Notes: generated by a model not told the origin, from the letters alone. A DNA stretch of 64,000 bases from Chroococcidiopsis thermalis PCC 7203 (GCF_000317125.1 NC_019695.1:2592336-2656335); one strand, 5' to 3'. Counted from the stretch's first letter, positions 36,176 through 45,679 are shown. Made by a program: numbers and translations.

Positions 36176-36287
36176 AAGTCGTAAGTCGTAAGTAATTTCC
36201 TCAGCTCCCGATTGCTCTCTTCTCTCCCTCAGCTCCCTCAGCCTCCTCAGCCTCCTCAGCTCTCTTCCCCCCGACTCCCGGTTTTTA
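36176..36287. repeat. AGTCGTA and CTCCCTCAG/CTCCTCAGC STRR
   Basis: GTCGTAA units, then CTCAGCTCC and CCTCAGC units up to the ABC-transporter start codon. Confidence 0.85.
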
Positions 36288-38063
36288 ATGATAATAGTCC
36301 TCGCTCGTAAAACCTTACGCTACCTTCTGCCCTATCGCTTTCTATTTTTAGTAGCGATCGCGCAGGTGATTTTGCTAAATGCTTTAGAATTGCTGAAGCC
36401 TTGGCCCCTAAAACTGATTATCGATAACGTACAAGTCGGCGGTCAGCCGCTCCCGTGGGAATTTTTAAAAGGCTTGTCCCGCGAGCAGCTACTTTTGGCG
36501 ATCTGTATCGGACTGGTGCTGATTTACCTACTTTGGGGTGGTCTGTCACTATTACATAACTACACAACTATTAGCATCGGTCAGCGCATGGTCAACGATT
36601 TGCGCGGCGACCTCTACAGCCACTTGCAGCGCCTTTCTCTAGCATTTCACAATCGCCAGCAGGTAGGAGACTTACTTTACCGCATTGCTACCGATACCTA
36701 CGCGATTCAAAGCTTGACGATGAACACCGTAATTCCCATCCTCTCAGCAGTGGTGTTTTTGGTGGGAATGTTTACTATCATGGTGCAGCTCGATCCGCTG
36801 CTAACCTTCTTAGCGCTGAGCGTTTGTCCGGCTTTGTTTATCACGCTATCGCTGTTAAACCGCCCGATTAACAAGGCAGCAACTCAATCTCACCAACAGG
36901 AGAGCGTGGTTTATTCGCTCGTGCAGCGAAATATTTCTGCCATGCGGATCATCCAGGCTTTTACCAAAGAAGATGAAGAACACAGCAAGTTTATGGCGGC
37001 GAGTCGGGAGAGCTTAGCAGCGCGCTTGCGACTTTATAATCTACAAAGTCTTTACTCTGGGGTAGTCAGTTTAGTTAGCGCCGTGGGTACTGCCTTAGTC
37101 GTGTGGGTTGCTGCCAATCAAGTTTTAGCTGGTGAATTGACAGTAGGCGAGTTGGTGTTGTTTACCTCTTATCTTGCCTCGCTTTACGACCCAATTAATA
37201 GCATCAGTCAAACCTATGGAATGACTCAGTGGGCGCAGGTGGGCGTGATGCGAGTGTTTGAAATTTTGGATATCGAGCGAGATCTGCCAGAGGGAACTAA
37301 AACATTCCCTACAGTTGGAGCTAAGGGAGAAATTGTCTGGGATAATGTCAGTTTCGATTATCTGCCCGACCAGCCGACGCTGAAACAAATAAATTTGCGC
37401 GTGCGGGCGGGACAGAAAGTGGCAATTGTCGGTCCCACGGGAGCGGGAAAATCGACTTTAGTTAGCCTGCTACCACGCTTTTACGATCCGCAAGTCGGTC
37501 GAGTCACAATTGATGGAGTTGACGTGCGAGAATTTCAACTGAAATCCTTGCGTCGTCAAATCGGTATGGTGCTGCAACCGCCGATCGTCTTTCCCCTCAG
37601 CTTTCGGGAGAACATCGCCTACGGTCGCCCCGATGCAGCCCTGTCAGAGGTCGTGACTGCTGCCCGTCTTGCTCGAATTCACGATTTAATCGTCAGTACG
37701 TCCCAAGGGTACGACACGGTAGTAGGCGAAAGGGGAGCGACTCTTTCAGAAGGGGAAAGACAACGCTTGACGATCGCCCGAGCAATCTTACTAGACGCAC
37801 CTATTTTAATCTTGGACGAACCCACCTCCTCAGTGGATGCCGAAACTGAAGCGCTGATTATGGAAGGGTTAGACCGACTCACAGTCGGACGGACAACCTT
37901 AATTATTGCCCACCGACTCTCAACCGTGCGTCAAGCTGATTCAATTGTCGTGTTACGAGCCGGACAGATTGTCGAACAAGGTACATTTGCCGAATTGATG
38001 AGTCAGCGGAGTGCATTTGCGGCGCTCTACCGTACCCAGTTCAGTTTACAGGGGGAGAAATAA
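36288..38063 (+). CDS. ABC exporter half-transporter (MsbA-type)
   Basis: 591 aa, membrane domain plus ATPase in one chain. Six membrane segments in residues 1-310, then Walker A VGPTGAGKSTLVSLL, Q-loop LQPPIVFPLSFRENIAYG, signature LSEGERQRLTIARAI, Walker B ILILDEPTSSVDAETE and H-loop IIAHRLSTV. Works as a homodimer exporting lipid-linked or hydrophobic substrates. Between glycosyltransferase genes it probably flips or exports the glycolipid or glycan they make. The stop is 2 bp from the next start. Confidence 0.93.
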   Translation: MIIVLARKTLRYLLPYRFLFLVAIAQVILLNALELLKPWPLKLIIDNVQVGGQPLPWEFLKGLSREQLLLAICIGLVLIYLLWGGLSLLHNYTTISIGQRMVNDLRGDLYSHLQRLSLAFHNRQQVGDLLYRIATDTYAIQSLTMNTVIPILSAVVFLVGMFTIMVQLDPLLTFLALSVCPALFITLSLLNRPINKAATQSHQQESVVYSLVQRNISAMRIIQAFTKEDEEHSKFMAASRESLAARLRLYNLQSLYSGVVSLVSAVGTALVVWVAANQVLAGELTVGELVLFTSYLASLYDPINSISQTYGMTQWAQVGVMRVFEILDIERDLPEGTKTFPTVGAKGEIVWDNVSFDYLPDQPTLKQINLRVRAGQKVAIVGPTGAGKSTLVSLLPRFYDPQVGRVTIDGVDVREFQLKSLRRQIGMVLQPPIVFPLSFRENIAYGRPDAALSEVVTAARLARIHDLIVSTSQGYDTVVGERGATLSEGERQRLTIARAILLDAPILILDEPTSSVDAETEALIMEGLDRLTVGRTTLIIAHRLSTVRQADSIVVLRAGQIVEQGTFAELMSQRSAFAALYRTQFSLQGEK

Positions 38064-38065
38064 AT

Positions 38066-39241
38066 ATGTCGCTGCGGATTGCGATCGCTGGTTTAGCTGG
38101 GACGTATCCCTTTGGGGGCATGTTTTGGCATTACTTACAATACTTACTCGGATTGCAACGGCTCGGTCATGATGTCCTATATATAGAAGATACGGGTAAA
38201 TGGTGTTACGACCCGATTGCGAAAACATTTGTGGAGGATGGGTCGAAAAACGCTGCCTTCTTAGCGCGAGAATTGGCAGTTTTAGACGAGAGTTTGAGCG
38301 ATCGCTGGTTTTTTCGCGATGTGACTGGCAAGACCTACGGTCGTCCTTGGCACGATGTCGTCGAGTTCTGCCGCAGTGCCGACCTGTTACTCCACATTTC
38401 TGCTGGGCATTGGATGCGCGAGGAAAACTTTACCAATGCCAAAGTCATATTAATCGATACCGATCCTTTATACACCCAAGCCGGACTGCTGACTGGTTCC
38501 CCTGCGGAAGTCGCCGCCCGCGTTGCTTGGTGGCAGGAACATCACGACGTTTTCTTCAGCTTTGGAGAAAATATAGGCGCTACTGATTGTAAAGTTCCCT
38601 GCGAATCGTTTGACTGGATACCCACACGCCAACCAATAGTATTAGACTGCTTCGACCGAGCAGCCGTACCAGTCACAGAGCGGCGACCCGTATTGACAAC
38701 CGTTGCATCGTGGGAACCAAAAGAAAAGGGTCCAATAGTAAATGGCGTTGCTTATACCGGAAAAAGTAGCGAATTCGAGCGCTACATGGATTTACCATCT
38801 CACAGTCCGCTACCACTCGAATTAGCTTTAAGTGGTTCCGCTCCAGTTGAGAGGCTGCAAGAATGCGGTTGGATTGTGCGCGATGGCTACGAAGTTTCCC
38901 ACAACCCTTGGGTTTACCGAGATTATCTTGCTCATTCCTTTGGCGAATGGAGTATAGCCAAAAATGCTTACGTTGCCAGTCAAAGCGGTTGGTTTTCTTG
39001 TCGCACAGCCAGCTACCTCGCCCTTGGCGTACCAGTGATTCTACAAGATACAGGCTTTAGCAAAACCATTCCTACTGGGGAAGGGCTATTGACATTTACG
39101 ACAACAGCTCAAGCAGCAGAGGCAATCGAGAAATTAAAAACCAACCCGCAGCGACACGCCAAAGCCGCCAGAGAAATCGCGCAAGCATATTTCGACTCGG
39201 ATAAGGTACTGACGAATTTGATTGAAAAAGCGGGAAGTTAG
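38066..39241 (+). CDS. CgeB-like GT-B glycosyltransferase (copy 1)
   Basis: 391 aa. Starts MSLRIAIAGLAGTYPFGGMFWHYLQYLLGLQRLGHDVLYIED, a GT-B N-terminal Rossmann start; the C-terminal half has EWSIAKNAYVASQSGWFSCRTASYLALGVPVILQDTGFSKTIPTGEGLL, similar to the CgeB/Glyco_trans_1_2 nucleotide-sugar-binding end. The donor sugar is unknown. A paralogue lies at 40529-41893 (both share GG-M-W-LQYL-GL-LGHDV-IED and RxASYLALG/ERSACYLASGRPV patterns). Closely coupled to the ABC exporter upstream. Confidence 0.8.
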   Translation: MSLRIAIAGLAGTYPFGGMFWHYLQYLLGLQRLGHDVLYIEDTGKWCYDPIAKTFVEDGSKNAAFLARELAVLDESLSDRWFFRDVTGKTYGRPWHDVVEFCRSADLLLHISAGHWMREENFTNAKVILIDTDPLYTQAGLLTGSPAEVAARVAWWQEHHDVFFSFGENIGATDCKVPCESFDWIPTRQPIVLDCFDRAAVPVTERRPVLTTVASWEPKEKGPIVNGVAYTGKSSEFERYMDLPSHSPLPLELALSGSAPVERLQECGWIVRDGYEVSHNPWVYRDYLAHSFGEWSIAKNAYVASQSGWFSCRTASYLALGVPVILQDTGFSKTIPTGEGLLTFTTTAQAAEAIEKLKTNPQRHAKAAREIAQAYFDSDKVLTNLIEKAGS

Positions 39242-39244
39242 GAG

Positions 39245-39305
39245 TTGGTTAGACAAGGGGGACAAGGGGGACAAGGGGGACGAAGGGGACAAGGGGGACA
39301 AGGGA
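39245..39305. repeat. GACAAGGGG 9 bp tandem array
   Basis: Six units, one altered to GACGAAGG, between two plus-strand transferase genes. Confidence 0.95.
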
Positions 39306-39332
39306 GCAATTAGCAATTAGCAATCAACAAGA

Positions 39333-40532
39333 ATGACTAAAGTTACTGTAGCCCTAACTACGTATAATCGATCGCAGTTACTCAAGCTCAGTTTGGCAAG
39401 TGTTTTAGCTCAAGACTATCCAGACTTTCGGGTGATGGTACTCGACAATGCTTCGACTGATGATACTGAAACAGTCGTGCGATCGCTTGCTGAAGACGAC
39501 GATCGCGTCACTTACATTCGTAACGAAACTAATATTGGTGGTTTAGGTAATTGGAATCTCGCTATTGAATTAAATACTAGTCCTTATTTAACAATTCTGA
39601 GCGATGACGATTTGATGCTGCCAGAGTTGATAAGCGAATCTGTCCGAGCTTTAGACGAGCATCCGCAAGTCGGGTTTTCATTTGCAATGGTGAGGCTGAT
39701 CGATGCTGCTGGTAATTCCTTAGACTTACAGCACACGGGAAAAATTTCTGAAGGCTTGGTTAAGGGTCTAGATTTCCTCGAACAGACGATTTCCTGGCAG
39801 GGTTGTCCGGTTTATACTTCTAGTCTGTTTTTTCGCGCTTCAGCATTGGCAGTCGTGGGACAGTTTGATAGTCCCCATTCCAAGCATACATTTGACTTGA
39901 CGACGATCTATCGGCTGGCTGCCAAGTTTGACATCTTCTTTTTAGCCCGAGAACTCGCTCAAGTCCGCCTGCACTCAGGACAGATTACCGAAACAGACTG
40001 GCGCTTCGATCGCAACGGACCAATTGGTGTCATTGCTGAAATTACCGATGCTGTCGCTTATCTGTTGCAAAGCGATCGCGCTAGGGATGAGAACTATCGA
40101 CAATGGCTTGCCGAGCGCTTTCTTGCTCTACACGCACGCCAAAGCGAATACACGCAAATGGCTCTGCCCCACATGCAACAAACTTGGGAAGAACGATTGC
40201 AATTAGCCAGCCAAGAAATTGCTCGGTTAATCCCCCCAGAAGAAGCATACATTCTCGTTGATGACGGTCAGTGGCAAGGGGAAGCGATCGCCTCTGCACC
40301 AGCAATTCCTTTTCTGGAAAAAGATGGGCAGTACTGGGGCGCACCAGCAGATGATGCAACGGCAATTCAAGAACTGGAACGTTTGCAGAGCAAAGGGGTA
40401 CAGTTTATCGTTTTTGGCTGGTCGGCATTTTGGTGGTTCGATTACTATTCTGAGCTGGAACGTTATTTGCGATCGCATTGTCGCTGCGTGTTGAAAAATA
40501 CCCGCCTTGTTGTGTACGGGCTTCAACCATGA
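39333..40532 (+). CDS. GT2 family glycosyltransferase
   Basis: 399 aa. GT-A fold: VTVALTTYNRSQLLKLSLASVLAQDYPDFRVMVLDNASTDDTE, NIGGLGNWNLAI, YLTILSDDDLMLPELI (DxD-type) and a C-terminal helical half with a long extension after about residue 230 (VLVDDGQWQGEAIAS). Cytoplasmic; transfers a sugar from a nucleotide donor. Its stop (TGA 40530-40532) overlaps the ATGA start of the next transferase gene. Confidence 0.9.
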   Translation: MTKVTVALTTYNRSQLLKLSLASVLAQDYPDFRVMVLDNASTDDTETVVRSLAEDDDRVTYIRNETNIGGLGNWNLAIELNTSPYLTILSDDDLMLPELISESVRALDEHPQVGFSFAMVRLIDAAGNSLDLQHTGKISEGLVKGLDFLEQTISWQGCPVYTSSLFFRASALAVVGQFDSPHSKHTFDLTTIYRLAAKFDIFFLARELAQVRLHSGQITETDWRFDRNGPIGVIAEITDAVAYLLQSDRARDENYRQWLAERFLALHARQSEYTQMALPHMQQTWEERLQLASQEIARLIPPEEAYILVDDGQWQGEAIASAPAIPFLEKDGQYWGAPADDATAIQELERLQSKGVQFIVFGWSAFWWFDYYSELERYLRSHCRCVLKNTRLVVYGLQP

Positions 40533-41893
40533 TGCAAAAGTCAAAATTCAAAAGTCAAAAGTCAAAATTTCCCGACTCCCACTCTCCCACTCCTGTACGG
40601 GCGGGTTTTGACCGAAGATTTACCGTCTCAATCGGGGAGCTATTTGCTAAACCCGCCCCTACGACTCCCACTCTCCCACTCCTGTACGGGCGGGTTTCCA
40701 AACCCGTCCCTGCTGACTCCCACTCTCCCACTCCCGATCGCGCCAGTTGCCTGCGAATCGTCGTCCTCGGATACATCGTGCGTGGACCTTTGGGTGGAAT
40801 GTCTTGGCATCCTTTGCAATACCTAATGGGGCTAGCAAATTTGGGTCACGATGTTTATTTCATCGAAGATAGCGATGATTATCCCTCTTGCTACGACCCG
40901 ACACGCGGTTATATGGATATCGATCCTACTTATGGCTTGAAATATGCCGCGAGTATCTTTGAGCAAGTTGGTTTAGGCGATCGCTGGGCGTATTACGATG
41001 CCCATACAAGTTCGTGGTTGGGAGGTTGTGCTGACCGGATTAAGGAGATTTGCACTACTGCCGATCTGTTACTCAATTTAGATGGAGTTAACCCGCTGCG
41101 CCCTTGGCTGCTGCAAATTCCCGCCCGTGCATTAGTTGAGGGAGATTCTGTCTTCACCCAAATTCGCCACCTCACCGATGCTTATGCCTACGAACAAGCG
41201 CGACAGCATACAACTTTCTTTTCTTGTGCGGAAAATATCGGTCAGAGCAAATGTACTGTCCCCGATGATGGGTTTCCCTGGCAACCCACGCGCCAACCGA
41301 TCGTTCTCGATACCTGGTTGGTAAAGCCTTTAACTGATGCCGCAGCCAAATTTACGACAGTCATGCAATGGGAAAGTTATCCAGCGCGAGAATACAAAGG
41401 TATTCGCTATGGCTTAAAGGCAGATGCTTTTCCCCCTTACATAGATTTGCCAAAGCGGGTAGGCTCGATCTTGGAGCTGGCAGTGAGTGGAGGTAATACA
41501 CCCACCGAGCAACTGGCAACTAAAGGCTGGAGAGTGCGAGAGCCACCGACGCGATCGCCCTGGACTTACCAAGAATACATTCAACAATCGAAGGCAGAGT
41601 TTAGTATAACCAAGGATGCTTTTGCCGTGACTTACAGTGGTGTGTTTAGCGAACGCAGCGCCTGCTATCTCGCTAGCGGTCGTCCTGTGGTGATTCAAGA
41701 CACGGGTTTTTCTGATTGGTTACCTACTGGTGCAGGCGCGATCGCATTTAGTAATTTAGAGGAAGCGATCGCGGGGATTGAAGCAGTTAACAGCCGCTAC
41801 GAATTCCACTGCCAAGCGGCAAGAGCGATCGCCCAAGAATATTTCGATGCCCGTCACGTCCTGCCACCTTTACTTGAAGCCGCCATGAAATAA
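40529..41893 (+). CDS. CgeB-like GT-B glycosyltransferase (copy 2) with repeat-encoded N-terminal extension
   Basis: 454 aa from ATG at 40529. Residues about 72 on (LRIVVLGYIVRGPLGGMSWHPLQYLMGLANLGHDVYFIED ... ERSACYLASGRPVVIQDTGFSDWLPTG) match the paralogue at 38066, whose protein starts right at that point. The first 70 or so residues are encoded by AAAGTCAA units and GTACGGGCGGGTTT palindromic repeats (40533-40735). No ATG/GTG/TTG is in frame between the repeats and the conserved part, so the original start codon seems to have been overwritten, leaving the repeat-borne ATG. Whether the protein is made and works is not certain. Confidence 0.75.
   Translation: MMQKSKFKSQKSKFPDSHSPTPVRAGFDRRFTVSIGELFAKPAPTTPTLPLLYGRVSKPVPADSHSPTPDRASCLRIVVLGYIVRGPLGGMSWHPLQYLMGLANLGHDVYFIEDSDDYPSCYDPTRGYMDIDPTYGLKYAASIFEQVGLGDRWAYYDAHTSSWLGGCADRIKEICTTADLLLNLDGVNPLRPWLLQIPARALVEGDSVFTQIRHLTDAYAYEQARQHTTFFSCAENIGQSKCTVPDDGFPWQPTRQPIVLDTWLVKPLTDAAAKFTTVMQWESYPAREYKGIRYGLKADAFPPYIDLPKRVGSILELAVSGGNTPTEQLATKGWRVREPPTRSPWTYQEYIQQSKAEFSITKDAFAVTYSGVFSERSACYLASGRPVVIQDTGFSDWLPTGAGAIAFSNLEEAIAGIEAVNSRYEFHCQAARAIAQEYFDARHVLPPLLEAAMK
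40533..40735. repeat. Cluster of AAAGTCAA units, CTCCCACT units and GTACGGGCGGGTTT elements
   Basis: AAAGTCAAAAT units (40537-40568), ACTCCCACTCTCCCACTCC three times (about 40575, 40663, 40716) and three GCGGGTTT/AAACCCGCCC elements (40594-40612, 40643-40664, 40684-40712). It reads in frame into the transferase. Confidence 0.9.
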
Positions 41894-42032
41894 GAGCTGA
41901 GGGAGCTGAGGGAGCAGGGGAAGAAAGCAGGGGAGCAGGGGAGCAGGGGGGCTTCAGGTGCAACAACAGTCAACTACCAACTACCAACTACCCATACCCT
42001 GACAACTGATAACTGATAACTGATAACTGACA
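41889..42032. repeat. Mixed STRR block (GAGCTGAGG, GAGCAGGG, CCAACTA, TGATAAC)
   Basis: GAGCTGAGG units right after the stop codon (same unit as inside ftsY), GGGGAGCAG units, CCAACTA units and four TGATAAC units before the adaptor gene. Confidence 0.9.
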
Positions 42033-42043
42033 CCTGGTCAATC

Positions 42044-43288
42044 GTGAGCAGAAAACAGGGACACAAATTTCGTTCTGGGATACAATGGCTAGCTTGGTCG
42101 GCGACTCTAGCCGGAATTTGCTTAGCTAGCGGGCTGGGTTACTTTCTGGTTTTCAATTCTACTGCCCAACCAGTGACAGTACAAACGGTAGCCGTAGAAA
42201 CAGGAACCGTAGAAAATACAATTGACGAAAGCGGTACTGTAGAACTTCAGGGACAACGAACGATCAAGTCGCCCACTGAAGGCGCTGTCGATCGCGTCTT
42301 AGTCCAGCCGGGAAATCAAGTGAAAGCCGATCAAGTACTCGTCATTCTCCGCTATCCCGAGCGCCAAACTGCTTTAGCCAACCAGCAATTGAAAATACTA
42401 GAGGCGCAAGCGACTCTGGTACGCAATCGCCAAAAAATCTTGGAGGCTCAGGAACAGCTGATCGCTGATGAAAAAATTCGTAAAAAACTAGATGCCTTGG
42501 CACAAGAAGGAGCCGTGGCGCAACAACAAGTCCAAGAGCTAGAAGATAAAGTGCGGCAGAATGAAGCTGACATCCGCAATGCTCAGTTGGAAGCTCAAAA
42601 CGCGACAATCCAGCTTCAGATCGAGCAGCTTCAACGTCAAAGCATTCAGCAAAAACTCCAAGATACATTAGTGCGATCGCCGCTAGATGGCACGGTTTTG
42701 GGAGTCAGCGTCAAAAATGGTGATGGAGTTGAGTTGCGTACCGATCTGTTGACGGTAGGCGATCCGGCGCAAGTGAAAATCAAGCTTTTGCTCTCTCCTC
42801 TAAACGCCGCTCAAGTCAGAGTCAATCAAGTGGTTCGCGTCAGCGCGATCGCGCCTAACGCCAAAACTTTTACTGGCACAATCCAAAGCGTATATCCCCA
42901 GGCAGTGACTCCCGAAGAAAGTCAAAAACAAAGCGGTCGTAGTGGTGGTAGCAGCGATCGATCGAATCAACCTAGAGTACCTGCAACTGTCAAGCTTGAC
43001 ACCCCCACGCGATCGCTCATTCCAGGTAGCGGCGTAAACGTTGAAATCGTACTAGAGCAGCGGCGCAACGTTTTAGTCTTGAATTCAGAAATTATTCAAC
43101 GCACCGAACAACGTCCTTTTGTTTGGGTAAAAGACAGTCAAAACAAAGCTCAGAAACGATATCTTAAATTGGGTTTAGAAGGATTGCTCACCGCTGAAGT
43201 TGCTGCTGGATTGAACTTTGGCGAAAAAGTCATTTTACCCCCTGCCGAAGCCACCCTGACCCCAGGAACACCAGTTATCAGTTATTAG
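42044..43288 (+). CDS. HlyD/MacA-type periplasmic adaptor protein
   Basis: 414 aa. A membrane anchor at about 15-35 (WLAWSATLAGICLASGLGYFLVF), a biotinyl-lipoyl-like half (SPTEGAVDRVLVQPGNQVKADQVLVIL), a long coiled-coil hairpin (about 110-205, Gln/Glu/Leu-rich), the second lipoyl half (VRSPLDGTVLGVSVKNGDGVELRTDLLTVG) and beta-barrel end. It would bridge an inner-membrane transporter and an outer-membrane channel. Start GTG at 42044. The partner is the FtsX-type permease next to it. Confidence 0.9.
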   Translation: MSRKQGHKFRSGIQWLAWSATLAGICLASGLGYFLVFNSTAQPVTVQTVAVETGTVENTIDESGTVELQGQRTIKSPTEGAVDRVLVQPGNQVKADQVLVILRYPERQTALANQQLKILEAQATLVRNRQKILEAQEQLIADEKIRKKLDALAQEGAVAQQQVQELEDKVRQNEADIRNAQLEAQNATIQLQIEQLQRQSIQQKLQDTLVRSPLDGTVLGVSVKNGDGVELRTDLLTVGDPAQVKIKLLLSPLNAAQVRVNQVVRVSAIAPNAKTFTGTIQSVYPQAVTPEESQKQSGRSGGSSDRSNQPRVPATVKLDTPTRSLIPGSGVNVEIVLEQRRNVLVLNSEIIQRTEQRPFVWVKDSQNKAQKRYLKLGLEGLLTAEVAAGLNFGEKVILPPAEATLTPGTPVISY

Positions 43289-43294
43289 GGAGCA

Positions 43295-43350
43295 GGGAGC
43301 AGTTGTCAGTCTACCAATTACCAACTACCAACTACCAACTACCAATTATC
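43295..43350. repeat. CCAACTA/CCAATTA heptamer STRR
   Basis: Units end at the start codon of the permease gene. Confidence 0.9.
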
Positions 43351-43352
43351 CA

Positions 43353-44537
43353 ATGAGCCTTTCACCAGTCGAACTGCTAATCCTCACCTTTGACTCTTTG
43401 CGTAGCAATCCCCTACGTTCTGCTTTGACGGCGTTAGGAGTATTTATGGGTGTGGCTGCGGTCAGTGCTACGCTTCAAGTTGGTAGTATCAGCCGGATTG
43501 TTATTGCCCAACGATTAGCAGAAAGAGACGCGCCTCAGATTATGGTAGGACTCAATTGGCAAGCAGGCAGCGACTTGAGCGCTCAAATGAGCCTAGCAGA
43601 TTTGGAATTTTTCCGCCAACGACTCTCTGGCTTACGGGCGAGTAGTGGCGCAGCTTGGGTGGGTTCGGCAGAAACTGTATTTCAAACTGAAGAAGCTAGT
43701 CCTCAGATGATGGCAGTGACCCCAGATTTTTTACTCACCTTGGGTAGACCGTTGGAAGCAGGACGGTTTTTTACTGCTGCTGATTTCGCCAACTACCGAC
43801 CTGTGGTCGCGATCGATCGCTTTTTGGCGGATAAGTTATTTAAAGATGGTCAAGCAGTTGGACAACGCCTCTATGCTAACGATCGACCCTACGTAGTGGT
43901 GGGAGTCGTACCAACTAAAATGCAGGAAAACGCACCACCTGAAGGACAATTGTTAGTACCGCTACCAATTTATAGTTCTCTTACAGGTAGCCGTGCTGTC
44001 GATACAATTCAGTTGCGTCCTCGCCGAATTGAAGACCTTGAAGCTTTTGGTAATCGAGTCCAGCAACTCTTGGCACAACGTTTTCCAGGGCGAACTTATT
44101 GGGCTTGGAACAATGTAGAAGATATCATTCAACAACAAAAAATCATGCAGCTAGCCTCCCAAGCGCTAACTGTAGTGGGTGCAATTTCCCTGCTGGTAGG
44201 AGGTGTGGGTATTGCTAATATTACGATCGCTTCAGTGATAGAACGCACGCCAGAAATCGGTTTGCGTCGGGCTTTGGGAGCAACTCAGCAAGATATTATG
44301 GCGCAATTTATTTTAGAAGTTGCGCTTTTAAGTTTAATCGGCGGGACGATCGCCATAGGGACGGTGCATGGAATTGCTATTGCAGTCGCCGATACATTTA
44401 ACTTACCCTATCAATTTGAACCCAGCACCGCAAGTCTAGCGCTAGCTTCAGCTTTACTAGTCGGTATGGGTGCTGGCTTTATTCCTGCTCTCCGTGCCAG
44501 CCAACTCGATCCTGTCAAAGCTTTACGCTCGGAATAA
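43353..44537 (+). CDS. MacB-type ABC permease (FtsX domain, no ATPase)
   Basis: 394 aa. First membrane segment at 20-45 (NPLRSALTALGVFMGVAAVSATL), a large periplasmic MacB_PCD domain (about 50-250, with MMAVTPDFLLTLGRPLEAGRFF), and three C-terminal segments of the FtsX domain (ALTVVGAISLLVGGVGIANITIASVIERTPEIGLRRALGAT). With the adaptor it forms a MacAB/DevBC-like export system, but no ATPase (DevA/MacB N-terminus) is encoded nearby. The cargo may be the glycolipid of this region (inference). Confidence 0.9.
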   Translation: MSLSPVELLILTFDSLRSNPLRSALTALGVFMGVAAVSATLQVGSISRIVIAQRLAERDAPQIMVGLNWQAGSDLSAQMSLADLEFFRQRLSGLRASSGAAWVGSAETVFQTEEASPQMMAVTPDFLLTLGRPLEAGRFFTAADFANYRPVVAIDRFLADKLFKDGQAVGQRLYANDRPYVVVGVVPTKMQENAPPEGQLLVPLPIYSSLTGSRAVDTIQLRPRRIEDLEAFGNRVQQLLAQRFPGRTYWAWNNVEDIIQQQKIMQLASQALTVVGAISLLVGGVGIANITIASVIERTPEIGLRRALGATQQDIMAQFILEVALLSLIGGTIAIGTVHGIAIAVADTFNLPYQFEPSTASLALASALLVGMGAGFIPALRASQLDPVKALRSE

Positions 44538-44544
44538 GCATCAA

Positions 44545-44639
44545 CAAAAAAGTCAAAAGTCAAAAGCTAAAAGTCAAAACTAATTCTCCCTACTCCCTGC
44601 TCTCTACTCTCTTCTCCACTGATAACTGACTGATAACTG
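44545..44639. repeat. AAAGTCAA, CTCCCTGCTC and TGATAAC STRR between convergent genes
   Basis: The three unit types follow each other; TGATAACTG units abut the PPK2 stop codon. Confidence 0.85.
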
Positions 44640-45575
44640 TTAATCGGGAATAGTTATATTTTCTAAATTTTGTGCTGCTGCTGGATATTGTGGATTCATT
44701 GCTTCTAAGGTATCAGCGATCGCCCGAGCAATAACTAAGTTTCTATACCACTTCTTATTTGCCGGAACGACATACCAAGGAGCATACTCTGTAGAGCAAT
44801 AATTAATTGCATCTTCATAAGCTTGTTGGTAATCATCCCATAATTTCCGCTCGTTGACATCGTTAATAGAAAATTTCCATCGCTTATCTGGGTCTTCCAG
44901 CCGCTTTTCTAATCTACGTTTTTGTTCGTCTTTAGAAATATGTAGAAAAAACTTAATAATACTAATATTATTCAAAACCAGCATTTGTTCAAATTCATTA
45001 ATGCTGTGATATCTTTTCTGCCATACTGCTTCCGGCACGAGTTGTTTAACGCGCACGATTAATACATCTTCGTAGTGAGAACGATTAAAAATATTAATCA
45101 TGCCTCGTTGCGGTGTCCGCTGATGGTAGCGCCACAAAAAATCATGGCTCAATTCTTCTTGGCTGGGATTTTTAAAAGACCAAACTCGACAACCTTGAGG
45201 ATTGATTCCCTGAAAAACATGTTTAATTGTGCCGTCTTTCCCACCAGTATCCATTGCTTGCAGTACGATGAGTAGACTGCGCTGCTGCTCGGCGTACAGG
45301 CGTTCTTGTAACAAACTCAAGCGATCGCGATAATACTCTAGTTCTGCTTCTATCTCTTTCTTGCTCTGATAGCTTTCACAAGTATCTGGGTCGATTTGAC
45401 TTAGCTGAATTGGTTCGTTGGGAGTGACGCGATAGCGGGGATAATCGGGTTTTGGTGGTAACTCGTCTGCTACAACTGTCTCTGGAGACATAGTGCGGGC
45501 AACTTTTGCTGTCTCATTATCTGTAGTTTTGTTAATCTGAGCAGCGGATTTTTTTGCCGATTTTGAATTCGCCAT
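44640..45575 (-). CDS. Polyphosphate kinase 2 family protein
   Basis: 311 aa. The PPK2 Walker-like loop LIVLQAMDTGGKDGTIKHVFQGINPQGCRVWSFK, the DFLWRYHQRTPQRGMINIFNRSHYEDVL lid region with essential Arg/Tyr, FFLHISKDEQKRRLEKRLEDPDKRWKF and YEDAINYCSTEYAPWYVVPANKKWYRNL. It transfers phosphate between polyphosphate and nucleoside mono- or diphosphates. The first 40 residues are a low-complexity Lys/Ala/Thr extension. Likely role is nucleotide and phosphate balance; it stands alone. Confidence 0.93.
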   Translation of the reverse strand: MANSKSAKKSAAQINKTTDNETAKVARTMSPETVVADELPPKPDYPRYRVTPNEPIQLSQIDPDTCESYQSKKEIEAELEYYRDRLSLLQERLYAEQQRSLLIVLQAMDTGGKDGTIKHVFQGINPQGCRVWSFKNPSQEELSHDFLWRYHQRTPQRGMINIFNRSHYEDVLIVRVKQLVPEAVWQKRYHSINEFEQMLVLNNISIIKFFLHISKDEQKRRLEKRLEDPDKRWKFSINDVNERKLWDDYQQAYEDAINYCSTEYAPWYVVPANKKWYRNLVIARAIADTLEAMNPQYPAAAQNLENITIPD

Positions 45576-45679
45576 AGTAACACTATCGCCACTTTTTATC
45601 GAACTTATTGTTCGATTTTATGGCAAGAATTACAGCAGTGTTTCTCTCAAAAGATAGACTCATGCGTTTTGTTTTACAG

